The notes beneath the pieces are model-generated. The model ran no database searches and was not told the DNA's origin. It saw only the letters and a program-made list of their open reading frames with translations. A program made the position numbers and the translations under genes. 64,000 bases of DNA from Sporosarcina cyprini (GTDB lineage: Bacteria; Bacillota; Bacilli; Bacillales_A; Planococcaceae): NCBI RefSeq assembly GCF_022048975.1, contig NZ_JAKMHX010000028.1:62001-126000 (forward strand), read 5' to 3'. Shown piece by piece: positions 20,646 through 28,584 of the stretch (position 1 is the first letter of the stretch; each line of letters opens with the position of its first letter).

Positions 20646-21428
20646 TTGAAATTTTATGGTCAAGTCCCGCGGAAATACTACGGCAGGAAAAAGAAAAAGC
20701 GTAAATGGATATCTCTTATATTGCCTGCGTTTCTTCTGACAATTGCCATTTTCCTCTACTTCATAAACTCCAGACTTACACCTATTTACATACAGTACGC
20801 GGAATTTCAGACGGAAATCATAGCGGCGCATGTCATTACGCAGGCGATCAAATCCCGGTCTACGGAAATTTATAACGTTAATGATATCATTAAAAACATT
20901 CCCAACGATTCGGGTGCGATGGTCACGACACAGTTCGATACGGAGATCATCAGTAAGACCATGGCGGAAATCCATAGTTTAGTGGAGTCTCATCTCGATA
21001 TGGCGGAAAGCGGCAATATGGATATGCTGCCGCTTAATGAAAATATCGAATATGACCCACAAGCAATGGAAAGCCATGGAGGCGTTGTCTTTTTTGTACC
21101 GGTTGGGCAAGCGACGAACATCCCGTTGCTAGGTAATCTCGGCCCGAAAATCCCTATCCGCTTTCATGTCGTCGGAAGCGTGCATACCGATGTGGAAACG
21201 GTAGTGACCGAGTTCGGCATCAATAATGCGATCGTTGAATTGAATGTCCTTGTTACGGTGGATGTTCAAATCATCGTACCGTTGGCGACACGTACGACAA
21301 CGGTAGAGCAGCGCATTCCAGTTGCTTTCGGCATGATTCAAAGCCCGATTCCGCAAATTTACAATAAGGGTGATGGCAACGCGCCGCAAATCGAAGTGCC
21401 TTTGCAGCCGGGAGGTAAGGATAATTAA
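20646..21428 (+). CDS. yunB: Sporulation protein YunB
   Basis: 260 residues from TTG 20646, which has AGGAGGAG five bases upstream; an ATG at 20601 inside yunD has no such site. A basic stretch (YYGRKKKKRKW) precedes a single membrane helix (about residues 21-41), and the outer part contains the family region GNLGPKIPIRFHVVGSVHTDVETVVTEFGINNAIVELNV. In B. subtilis yunB is a sigma-E-controlled gene needed for efficient sporulation. Its presence supports a spore-forming host. The yunC gene found between yunD and yunB in B. subtilis is absent. Confidence 0.9.
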   Translation: MKFYGQVPRKYYGRKKKKRKWISLILPAFLLTIAIFLYFINSRLTPIYIQYAEFQTEIIAAHVITQAIKSRSTEIYNVNDIIKNIPNDSGAMVTTQFDTEIISKTMAEIHSLVESHLDMAESGNMDMLPLNENIEYDPQAMESHGGVVFFVPVGQATNIPLLGNLGPKIPIRFHVVGSVHTDVETVVTEFGINNAIVELNVLVTVDVQIIVPLATRTTTVEQRIPVAFGMIQSPIPQIYNKGDGNAPQIEVPLQPGGKDN

Positions 21429-21480
21429 CCATTGATTTTGCCATCTATTCTTGTTAGGCTAGTACATGTTAGAAGAATAT

Positions 21481-21744
21481 CGATTAGGTAGAGGCTGCAT
21501 TGCTTATGAGTAACGTACGAGAGGGTGACACCGTTGACCGTGCTAGAAAGGAAGCTTTGCCGAAGCTGAATGGATTGTCGGATCCTTCAAGCTGGGGTCA
21601 TTCCGAACAGGGATGACACTGTCATGCATGATTAGAATGTATGATGAGCTACAGATCGTACGTTAGATAGTATGAAATTATCCAACAAACGAACCGTAGA
21701 TAGCCGATACCGGATACACGAAAGTGTGAAGGTATCGGTTTTTT
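21481..21744 (+). promoter_or_regulatory. Lysine riboswitch (L box) with terminator
   Basis: The aptamer runs from about 21481 to 21658. P1 pairs CGAT...GTAG at the 5' end with CTAC...ATCG at 21649-21658. Conserved L-box blocks follow in order: GTAGAGGCTGC, GAGTAAC, GCTTTGCCGAAGC, GCTGGGGTC and ACACTGTCATGC. The expression platform is a terminator: CCGATACC (21704-21711) with GGTATCGG (21731-21738), an inner CAC/GTG pair with a GAAA loop, and six T. In this class lysine binding turns off the downstream gene, here an NhaC-family transporter. Confidence 0.93.
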
Positions 21745-21791
21745 CATTACCCCCTACTTGGCCTCGATTCATAGAAATGGAGGAAAGCAAC

Positions 21792-23363
21792 TTGATTGGA
21801 ACTTGGGTATCAATTTTACCGCCGCTCATTGCGATTGTGATGGTGTTGGTGACAAAGCGGGTCTTATTATCATTAGGAAGCGGAATTGTGGCTGCGGCTT
21901 TATTGGTCGCTTCGTTTTCACCGGCTGAAACAGTCAGCTATTTATGGAAAGGGATGATCGTCTCGTTTTGGGATGACGGCGCCCTAAATACGTATAATAT
22001 TTTTATTATGCTTTTTATTTTATTACTGGGTGTGATCACTGCGTTTGTCAGTCTCTCGGGAGGGAGCAGGGCATTTGCGGAATGGGCCGTTCGCCGAATC
22101 AAGACAAAACGCGGTGCCAAATTGCTGACCGTCATTGTTGGCGTGCTCATCTTTGTGGATGACTATTTCAATGCGCTGGCAGTTGGACAAATTGCGCGTC
22201 CCATTACGGACGAGCATAAAGTGTCCAGAGCGAAACTTGCTTATTTCATCGACTCGACATCCGCTCCTGTCTGTGTCATCTCCCCGATTTCCAGCTGGGG
22301 AGCATTCCTGATCGGCCAGCTGGCATTGATCCTCGGATCGACGGCAGCATTGAGCTACTCGCCGCTATCTGCATTCCTGCTGATGGCACCGATGAATTTC
22401 TATGCAATCATCACATTGTTGATGGTGTTCTTCTTCGCTTGGACAAACATCGACTTCTTTACGATGAAAAAGCATGAGGAACGAGCGGACGAGGGCCAGC
22501 TCTTCGATCCCGATAAAGATATCCCTGGCCAGCTGAAAGAGGATTTTCCTGTTCATCCCTATGGCAAGGTTAGAGATTTGGTAGCGCCAATTATTACGCT
22601 CGTCGTCGCGACGTTTGGCATGATGATCTACACGGGCTATCAGGCAGGCGGAACGATGAATATCTGGTCGATTTTTGAAAATACCGATGTGCCAAGATCT
22701 TTGTTGGTCGGCGGAACGATCGGAACGCTTGTCGCGGGATGGTCTTATGTCGCTCAATTAAAAAATAACGAAACGGCGTCTATACAATGGCTCGGGAAAG
22801 CGTTTATCAGCGGTATCAAAGCGATGATGCCGGCTGTTCTGATTCTGGTGTTCGCTTGGGCTTTGACCGATTTGATCGATGTATTGGAAACGGGCCAATT
22901 TTTATCTGGAGTTGTAGAGAAATCCAATATTCCTGTCGGTTTCATACCTGTACTGATGTTCGTCCTGGCGGGTGTCATGGCGTTTTCCACTGGCACTTCT
23001 TGGGGATCCTTCGGCATCCTGCTGCCGATTGCCGGCACGATCATGCTGAATGCAGAGCCTGAGCTGCTGTTGCCTGCATTGTCAGCGGTACTCGCGGGTG
23101 CTGTGTTCGGAGACCACTGTTCTCCAATATCTGACACGACGATCCTGTCATCTACGGGAGCAGGTTGCAACCATATGGACCATGTGTCGACGCAGCTGCC
23201 TTATGCTCTGGTGGCGGCAAGCATCAGTGTAGTAGGCTATGTCGTTTTAGGATTGACTGGCTCTGTCTGGATGGGTCTGCTGGTGGCACTTGCTGTACTC
23301 GGAGCGTTGTTCTTTGTATGGACCGCAAAGAGTAAAAAAATGAAAGCAGGACAATCCGCATAA
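21792..23363 (+). CDS. NhaC-family transporter, predicted lysine importer (LysW-type)
   Basis: 523 residues from TTG 21792, preceded by GGAGG at 21780-21784; the ATG at 21777 has no ribosome site. About eleven to twelve membrane helices with the NhaC-family signatures VDDYFNALAVGQIARP and VFGDHCSPISDTTILSSTGAGC. By sequence alone it would be called a Na+/H+ antiporter. A lysine riboswitch directly upstream instead supports the LysW subgroup, predicted from comparative genomics to take up lysine. The transport substrate is therefore inferred from regulation. Confidence 0.85.
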   Translation: MIGTWVSILPPLIAIVMVLVTKRVLLSLGSGIVAAALLVASFSPAETVSYLWKGMIVSFWDDGALNTYNIFIMLFILLLGVITAFVSLSGGSRAFAEWAVRRIKTKRGAKLLTVIVGVLIFVDDYFNALAVGQIARPITDEHKVSRAKLAYFIDSTSAPVCVISPISSWGAFLIGQLALILGSTAALSYSPLSAFLLMAPMNFYAIITLLMVFFFAWTNIDFFTMKKHEERADEGQLFDPDKDIPGQLKEDFPVHPYGKVRDLVAPIITLVVATFGMMIYTGYQAGGTMNIWSIFENTDVPRSLLVGGTIGTLVAGWSYVAQLKNNETASIQWLGKAFISGIKAMMPAVLILVFAWALTDLIDVLETGQFLSGVVEKSNIPVGFIPVLMFVLAGVMAFSTGTSWGSFGILLPIAGTIMLNAEPELLLPALSAVLAGAVFGDHCSPISDTTILSSTGAGCNHMDHVSTQLPYALVAASISVVGYVVLGLTGSVWMGLLVALAVLGALFFVWTAKSKKMKAGQSA

Positions 23364-23395
23364 CGGGTTATTTATCTTTGGTAATAGTTAGGTAG

Positions 23396-23421
23396 GGGCG
23401 ATGATTTTTCATCGCCCTTTT
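23396..23421 (+). terminator. Terminator of the lysine-controlled transporter
   Basis: Nine-bp stem GGGCGATGA (23396-23404) with TCATCGCCC (23409-23417), T-rich loop and T tail. Confidence 0.88.
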
Positions 23422-23457
23422 GTTATGGATGCGGTAATTGTCGAATAAAATATTGTT

Positions 23458-23511
23458 TTGACAATAGTCAGTTAGACGTATATACTAATCTCTAAGATTA
23501 TATACTAATCT
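23458..23511 (+). promoter_or_regulatory. Strong sigma-A promoter with overlapping operator-like repeats
   Basis: TTGACA (23458-23463), a 17-bp spacer and TATACT (23481-23486) form a near-consensus promoter for the SNF transporter. A direct repeat TATATACTAATCT occurs at 23479-23491 and 23499-23511. A perfect inverted repeat TAATCT-CTA-AGATTA (23486-23500) sits right at the expected transcription start. The arrangement suggests repressor control; the regulator is unknown. Confidence 0.7.
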
Positions 23512-23570
23512 GAAAATATATAACTTTGACTCCTTTTAGAGAAGGAGCAATAGGGAAAGGGGAGAGCTTT

Positions 23571-25100
23571 ATGGAACAGCGTTCGCAATGGGGCACGAGG
23601 GCCGGATTTATCATGGCTGCTGTAGGTTCCGCGGTAGGGCTCGGCAATATCTGGCGTTTTCCATACGTGGCGTATGAAAACGGCGGAGGGGCATTTTTCA
23701 TTCCATATTTATTCGCACTACTGACTGCCGGCATACCGATTTTGATCATGGAATTTACAATAGGCCATAAGTATCGCGGTTCGGCTCCATTGTCATTCTT
23801 CCGTATGAACGGAAAAGGAGCGGAGTGGCTCGGATGGTGGGGGATTTTTGTTTCGTTCGTCATCTCGACTTACTACGCTGTCATCATCGCGTGGGCGATG
23901 AAGTATACGATTTATTCCTTCAATATGGCATGGGGGGATGATACGGGCGGTTTCTTGTTCGGCTCCGTATTGCATCTCGCGGATAATCCGGGAGAAATCG
24001 GTGGAATAGTTCCAGGCGTATTACTTCCATTGCTGCTCGTGTGGGCGATTGCCTTCATTATTTTGCTTGCCGGCGTCAAAAAGGGGATAGAATTGGCAAA
24101 CCGTATTTTCATCCCGACACTTGTCGTCGTCTTCCTTCTCGTCGTTCTGCGCGCGGTCACGCTCGATGGAGCGGCTGTAGGATTGCAGGCTTTCTTCAAG
24201 CCTGATTTAAGCAAGTTAGCGGATTCGACCGTCTGGGTGGCGGCGTATGGGCATATCTTTTTCAGTTTATCCATCGCCTTCGCCATCATGATTACCTATT
24301 CCAGCTATTTGCCGAAGAAATCGGATATTACGAACAATGCATTCATCACGGGATTTGCAAACTCCGGCTTTGAATTGCTTGCAGGAATTGGGATTTTCGC
24401 GGCGCTAGGATTCATGGCGACGCAAGCGAACGTGCCAGTCGGCGAAGTCGCTACTGCAGGTGTAGGCTTGGCGTTTGTCGTATTCCCGCAAATTATCAAT
24501 GAGATGCCGGGGATGAACGGAATCTTCGGTGCACTCTTCTTCCTGTCACTCGTACTGGCAGGGCTCACGTCGCTTATTTCGATCTGTGAGACGTATATTG
24601 CAGGGGTTTCCGATAAGTTCAATGTGTCCCGTACTAAGTCCGTTATTATCGGTGTGGGGGCAGCTGCGCTGATCTCCTTGCTGTTCGCAACGAATGGCGG
24701 TTTGTACTTGCTTGATACGGCCGATTACTTTATCAACCAGTTCGGAGTTGCAGCAATTGGATTGATTGAAGTCATTCTCATTGCATGGGCATTCCGTAAG
24801 CTTCGCGTGTTCGAGACACATGCAAATGAGATATCCGATATTCGGGTGGGAACGCTCTGGCGTATTTGTTTGAGCGTCATAACACCTATCGTATTGGGCT
24901 GGATGATGATCGACTTGTTCCGTAAAAATATCTACAGGCTGCATGACACGGATAACGGAAACTACGAAGGGTATCCGGACGGATTCATTTTGGCTGGCGG
25001 ATGGTCAGTTGCCATCTTCGCCATTGTCATGGCACTGATTTTCACAGCGATGAAGTGGAATAAGAAAGCGACAGAATTCACGGATTATGATAATCGATAA
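23571..25100 (+). CDS. Sodium:neurotransmitter symporter (SNF) family amino-acid transporter, MetP-like
   Basis: 509 residues from ATG 23571 (GGGGAGAG upstream). It has the SNF hallmark in helix 1, GSAVGLGNIWRFPYVAYENGGGAF, where unwound backbone positions bind Na+ and substrate, and about twelve helices in all. The gene is followed after 12 bp by a 35-residue MetS-like membrane peptide, the pair known from Corynebacterium MetPS, a methionine/alanine importer. The amino acid is therefore likely methionine, alanine or a related neutral residue, by inference from the partner. Confidence 0.9.
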   Translation: MEQRSQWGTRAGFIMAAVGSAVGLGNIWRFPYVAYENGGGAFFIPYLFALLTAGIPILIMEFTIGHKYRGSAPLSFFRMNGKGAEWLGWWGIFVSFVISTYYAVIIAWAMKYTIYSFNMAWGDDTGGFLFGSVLHLADNPGEIGGIVPGVLLPLLLVWAIAFIILLAGVKKGIELANRIFIPTLVVVFLLVVLRAVTLDGAAVGLQAFFKPDLSKLADSTVWVAAYGHIFFSLSIAFAIMITYSSYLPKKSDITNNAFITGFANSGFELLAGIGIFAALGFMATQANVPVGEVATAGVGLAFVVFPQIINEMPGMNGIFGALFFLSLVLAGLTSLISICETYIAGVSDKFNVSRTKSVIIGVGAAALISLLFATNGGLYLLDTADYFINQFGVAAIGLIEVILIAWAFRKLRVFETHANEISDIRVGTLWRICLSVITPIVLGWMMIDLFRKNIYRLHDTDNGNYEGYPDGFILAGGWSVAIFAIVMALIFTAMKWNKKATEFTDYDNR

Positions 25101-25112
25101 GGAGGATTCACA

Positions 25113-25220
25113 ATGAGCGGAGATGCAATTTTAATGATGGTTGTTGGGATCCTCATTATCTGGGGTGGTTTAGCGGCAAGCGTCGTCTATGCAATAATGA
25201 AATCCAGAAGCCGAGCTTAA
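25113..25220 (+). CDS. metS: MetS-like small subunit of amino-acid importer
   Basis: 35-residue protein with a GGAGG site 8 bp before its ATG. Residues 5-28 form one membrane helix (ILMMVVGILIIWGGLAASVVYAIM) followed by a basic tail KSRSRA. This matches the MetS family of small subunits encoded directly after SNF-type transporters, and required for transport in Corynebacterium MetPS. It is too short for most ORF callers. It has the same operon and orientation as the transporter and a terminator follows. Confidence 0.85.
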   Translation: MSGDAILMMVVGILIIWGGLAASVVYAIMKSRSRA

Positions 25221-25253
25221 TAGGGGAAAGCGCGTCTGATAGAAGGCGCTCTG

Positions 25254-25300
25254 GACTGCAGGCAAAGTCAAGAAACCTTGATTTTGTCTGCAGTCTTTTT
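25254..25300 (+). terminator. Terminator of the SNF-metS operon
   Basis: Nineteen-bp stem (25254-25272 with 25277-25295, two G-U pairs), AAAC loop, then TTTTT. The remaining ~200 bp up to lipA show no further structure I can name. Confidence 0.92.
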
Positions 25301-25503
25301 CTTATGAATCAAACGGTACTTCCGCTCCGGCATGTAGAAGAAAAGAGAATGCCAAGTATCATAAGAAAGAGAATCCATTTCATGCGAACAGCTTTAGAAT
25401 TATTTTAGTTTTGGGAGCGGCGGGAGGTTGTTTGAAGTCTGAATATATGTTACATTGACAGGTATAAGGGAATATATCGTCAAGCAGATTGGAGTCGGTT
25501 GTC

Positions 25504-26448
25504 TTGTCATGCAGACCAGAAGTTAAAAAAAGAGATGAACATGTCCGTAAACCGGATTGGTTGAAAATCAAGCTGAACACGAATGACAATTATACAGATT
25601 TGAAAAAATTGATGCGTGAAAAGAACTTACATACTGTTTGTGAAGAAGCACGCTGCCCGAATATCCATGAGTGCTGGGGAGAACGCCGAACGGCTACGTT
25701 TATGATTCTAGGGGCTGTCTGTACTCGTGCATGCCGCTTCTGTGCGGTAAAAACGGGTCTTCCGAATGAATTGGATCAAGCAGAACCGGAACGTGTCGCA
25801 GATTCGGTTTCTTTGATGAACTTAAAACACGTCGTGGTCACTGCGGTAGCACGTGACGATTTAAAGGATGGCGGTTCTGCCATTTTTGCGGAAACGATCC
25901 GGGCCATCCGGCGTAAAAATCCGTTCACGACAGTGGAAGTACTTCCTTCAGATATGGGCGGAGATTATGATAACTTGAAGCGTCTCATGGATGCCAAGCC
26001 GGATATTTTGAACCACAATATTGAAACGGTTCGAAGATTGACACCAAGAGTCCGTGCACGTGCGACGTATGATCGTTCTTTGGAACTTCTGCTCCGTGCT
26101 AAGGAAATGTATCCTGATATTCCAACCAAATCTTCTTTAATGCTAGGACTTGGAGAGACGTGGGAGGAAATCATCGAGACGATGGACGACCTCCGTGCAC
26201 ATCAAGTGGACATCATGACGATCGGCCAATATTTGCAGCCGACGAAAAAGCATTTGAAAGTCCAGAAGTATTACACTCCACAGGAATTCGGCGAATTGCG
26301 GAAAATAGCGATGTCAAAAGGTTTCTCACATTGTGAAGCAGGGCCGCTTGTTCGTTCAAGTTACCATGCAGATGAACAGGTTAACTCGGCGGCGAAGGAA
26401 AAGCAACGGATTGGTGATGAATTATTGGAGTCAGCGGTGAAAAGCTGA
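25504..26448 (+). CDS. lipA: Lipoyl synthase
   Basis: 314 residues if started at TTG 25504 (GGAG nine bases upstream); a TTG at 25489 would add five residues. It binds two 4Fe-4S clusters: the radical-SAM motif CTRACRFC (CX3CX2C) and the N-terminal lipoyl-synthase cluster [12 protein letters not shown] (CX4CX5C), with the conserved RSSYHA near the C-terminus providing the serine ligand. It inserts two sulfur atoms into octanoyl domains such as that of GcvH. The following genes yutD, yutE and yutF repeat the B. subtilis order. Confidence 0.95.
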   Translation: MSCRPEVKKRDEHVRKPDWLKIKLNTNDNYTDLKKLMREKNLHTVCEEARCPNIHECWGERRTATFMILGAVCTRACRFCAVKTGLPNELDQAEPERVADSVSLMNLKHVVVTAVARDDLKDGGSAIFAETIRAIRRKNPFTTVEVLPSDMGGDYDNLKRLMDAKPDILNHNIETVRRLTPRVRARATYDRSLELLLRAKEMYPDIPTKSSLMLGLGETWEEIIETMDDLRAHQVDIMTIGQYLQPTKKHLKVQKYYTPQEFGELRKIAMSKGFSHCEAGPLVRSSYHADEQVNSAAKEKQRIGDELLESAVKS

Positions 26449-26462
26449 ATGGTGGTGTGACA

Positions 26463-26786
26463 TTGATTACGATAGAAAATTACACATATGATCTCATTAA
26501 AGACTATCGCGATGGTTTTAATGAAGAGGCATTGAACGCACGTTTCAGTGACGTCTTGTTGAAGTACGATTATATTTTGGGGGATTGGGGATACGGCCAG
26601 CTCCGTCTCAAAGGGTTCTTTGAAGATCGGAACAATAAGGCCACCTATGAAACCAAAATTAGTACGGTCCAAGATTATTTATACGAATACTGTAATTTCG
26701 GCTGTGCCTATTTTATCTTGAAAAAGACCGGGAAAGTGAAGTCGACTCCTGTCGAGGCTGTACCGGATGAGGAAACGCATGTGTAA
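26463..26786 (+). CDS. yutD: YutD family protein (DUF1027)
   Basis: 107 residues. TTG 26463 is preferred because GGTGG lies 7 bases upstream; the GTG at 26457 is too close to it. The conserved core YDLIKDYRDGFNEEALNARFSDVLLKYDYILGDWGYGQLRLKGFF and the Cys-containing YLYEYCNFGCAYFIL are typical of DUF1027. Function is unknown. It starts 14 bp after lipA, so the two are probably co-transcribed. Its last codons form part of the terminator hairpin. Confidence 0.85.
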   Translation: MITIENYTYDLIKDYRDGFNEEALNARFSDVLLKYDYILGDWGYGQLRLKGFFEDRNNKATYETKISTVQDYLYEYCNFGCAYFILKKTGKVKSTPVEAVPDEETHV

Positions 26787-26805
26787 TCTACACATGCGTT
26801 TTTCC
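26773..26805 (+). terminator. Terminator overlapping the end of yutD
   Basis: Thirteen-bp perfect stem (26773-26785 with 26789-26801) and a 3-nt loop, followed by T residues. It contains the yutD stop codon. Confidence 0.9.
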
Positions 26806-26911
26806 TTGTCTTTATTTGACGAGCCTGATGGCAACGAAATGACGGAAAAGAGTATAATAAGATATGTGATATGATGGAAGCATGAAATTGCTTACTTAGG
26901 AGGAGACCCAA

Positions 26912-27364
26912 TTGTATTTCATTGATCGCAACAAAATTTACGCTACCCTTACCTACATGGAGCAGCTGCTTGAGTTATTCCGCCAGGAGGCAGGATGGCA
27001 GAAGGATCAAGTCCACGCACTCGCATTAGAAAGACTTTCGCACGGAATCGTCGAATCGATCATCGACGTCGGCAACTCGATGATTGACGGTTTCATCATG
27101 CGGGATCCGGGTAGCTATGAGGATATCATCGATATTTTAGAGGATGAAAAAGTGATCACTCCGCAGATGGCTGAACCGTTGAAACGGGTAGTGGAACTTC
27201 GGAAAATGATTGTACGTGACTTCATGAAAGTGGATATTGGCACATTGGATACCGTGTTATCTGGAGCTCTCGAGGAACTGGCTGCATTCCCGCCAAGGGT
27301 TCGTGATTATTTGGAGAATGAACTAGGTCCGGTCTCCGCTTTTTTACCTTCGGAGCAGGAGTAA
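26912..27364 (+). CDS. yutE: DUF86 (HepT-like) protein, YutE-like
   Basis: 150 residues from TTG 26912, with AGGAGGAG upstream. It is a helical protein of the DUF86/HepT-like family with the central RLSHGIVESIIDVGNSMIDGFIM and RKMIVRDFMKVD; HepT toxins usually carry an RX4-6HXY motif, which I do not see intact (RDFMKVD occupies the position). No MNT-type nucleotidyltransferase antitoxin gene adjoins it, so a toxin-antitoxin role is unlikely. Its position before yutF matches B. subtilis. Confidence 0.82.
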   Translation: MYFIDRNKIYATLTYMEQLLELFRQEAGWQKDQVHALALERLSHGIVESIIDVGNSMIDGFIMRDPGSYEDIIDILEDEKVITPQMAEPLKRVVELRKMIVRDFMKVDIGTLDTVLSGALEELAAFPPRVRDYLENELGPVSAFLPSEQE

Positions 27365-27370
27365 TCGAGA

Positions 27371-28135
27371 ATGGACAAGTATAAAGCGGTCTGTTTTGAT
27401 TTGGATGGGACAGTGTACAGAGGGAAGGAAGCCATTCCGGAGGCAGTCGAGCTAATTGATGCACTGGGCAGCCGGGGAACAGCTCCGTATTTTGTTACGA
27501 ATAACTCGTCCATGACTGCAGGGCAGCTCCAAGCTAAACTTGCCTCCCTAGGCATTCAGGCAGAAGAGGACCATATTATGACGTCTGCGATTGCGGCGGC
27601 AGCGTACTGTAAGGAACATTTTGACGGTGCCTCTGTCATGATGATCGGAGAGGAAGGACTGCGCGCTGCGTTAGTGGAGCAAGGGTTCTCCCTCACGGAT
27701 CGCAACCCGGATATTGTCGTGATGGGAATTGACCGCGGCGCGACCTATGACAAACTGGCAGAAGCCTGTCTAGCCATCCGAGCGGGTGCCGGATTTGTGG
27801 CGACGAACGGAGACAAAGCGTTTCCGACAGAACGCGGACTGGTGCCTGGAAATGGCTCGTTCGTAAAGCTAATGGAATATGCCACTGATGTCGTTCCGGT
27901 CATTGTAGGCAAACCAGAGCCGCATATGCTGCATTTTATCCAGCAGCAAGGCGGTTATCAGAAGGATGAAATGGTGATGATCGGGGATAATTATGAAACG
28001 GATATTGAAGCGGGTCTTCGTTTCGGTATTGACACGATTCACGTGGAAGGCGGCGTCACAAGCCGGGAAACTGTAATGAAAGCAGCGAAGCAGCCGACAC
28101 ATCTCTTTGCAACACTCACCGATTGGAGCCGATAA
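27371..28135 (+). CDS. yutF: HAD-family phosphatase, NagD-like, YutF
   Basis: 254 residues. HAD motif I FDLDGTVYRG, motif II FVTNNSS, the class IIA cap domain between them, the conserved Lys in VGKPEP, and the acidic motif IV MIGDNYETDIEAG are all present. NagD-type HADs dephosphorylate sugar phosphates or nucleotides; the physiological substrate is unknown. It starts 6 bp after yutE and is co-oriented with it. Confidence 0.9.
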   Translation: MDKYKAVCFDLDGTVYRGKEAIPEAVELIDALGSRGTAPYFVTNNSSMTAGQLQAKLASLGIQAEEDHIMTSAIAAAAYCKEHFDGASVMMIGEEGLRAALVEQGFSLTDRNPDIVVMGIDRGATYDKLAEACLAIRAGAGFVATNGDKAFPTERGLVPGNGSFVKLMEYATDVVPVIVGKPEPHMLHFIQQQGGYQKDEMVMIGDNYETDIEAGLRFGIDTIHVEGGVTSRETVMKAAKQPTHLFATLTDWSR

Positions 28136-28159
28136 AGGACCACGCATAGACAATATAAA

Positions 28160-28197
28160 AGGCAATCCATGTGAACACTGGATTGCCTGCATTTTTT
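28160..28197. terminator. Bidirectional terminator, yutF / yuzB
   Basis: Ten-bp stem AGGCAATCCA (28160-28169) with TGGATTGCCT (28179-28188), a T6 tail on the plus side and an A-rich flank that gives T residues on the minus side. Confidence 0.85.
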
Positions 28198-28210
28198 CCT
28201 AATTAGTTTT

Positions 28211-28447
28211 TTAAAATAAAGGATTTTCTTCAATGAATTGATAGATTTTCTCTGTCAATTCCTCTGGCGTGTCCGCTTTCACGATTTCCCCATTTACGAG
28301 GGCGTAAAGCGAGTCCGCACAGGCTGTGCAATAACTGAGACAGCCATATTCCAATACATCTATGTTTGGATCCCTTTCTAACGCTTCCAATGTTTTTTGT
28401 GAACCGTTTGCAAGATTGCTCATGCAAAATTCAACTATCGGATTCAC
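28211..28447 (-). CDS. yuzB: YuzB family protein (DUF1450)
   Basis: 78 residues from GTG 28447, which has GAGGTG six bases upstream; a GTG nine bases further out is less well placed. The length equals the family's usual 78. Conserved cysteines CMSNLANG and YGCLSYCTACADSLYALVNGE give a thioredoxin-like ferredoxin pattern, and the tail IYQFIEENPLF is typical. Function is not established. It is transcribed away from the NADH dehydrogenase gene. Confidence 0.88.
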   Translation of the reverse strand: MNPIVEFCMSNLANGSQKTLEALERDPNIDVLEYGCLSYCTACADSLYALVNGEIVKADTPEELTEKIYQFIEENPLF

Positions 28448-28512
28448 GACGATCACCTCACCTAAATGGCATCCTACTCTTTTTTCCGAACGGCGTCAAT
28501 TTTCAAGTCTTA

Positions 28513-28541
28513 TTGTGAAAGTTATCACAAACTGATATAAT
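28513..28541 (+). promoter_or_regulatory. Rex operator overlapping the yutJ promoter
   Basis: 28513-28530 is a perfect two-fold Rex site: TTGTGA, six bases, TCACAA. The left half-site doubles as the -35 element, and TATAAT (28536-28541) follows with exactly 17 bp between. Rex is the NADH/NAD+-sensing repressor of Gram-positive bacteria. A site that covers -35 and the spacer should block the NADH dehydrogenase gene unless NADH is high. Confidence 0.88.
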
Positions 28542-28584
28542 AGGGTGGAAAAATAACGGAAACTGTTAGACGAAGGAGAATACT

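Noticed and set aside
21672-21791. N-terminal extension of the NhaC-family protein
   Set aside because: This part of the open frame runs through the lysine riboswitch terminator; the TTG at 21792 has the ribosome site.
22754-23170. 138-residue minus-strand frame inside the NhaC-family gene
   Set aside because: Antisense shadow of a long, well-supported membrane protein gene; no family features.
26912-27364. HepT-type toxin of a toxin-antitoxin pair
   Set aside because: The gene is the conserved housekeeping-context yutE; no MNT antitoxin gene adjoins it and the RX4-6HXY motif is not seen.
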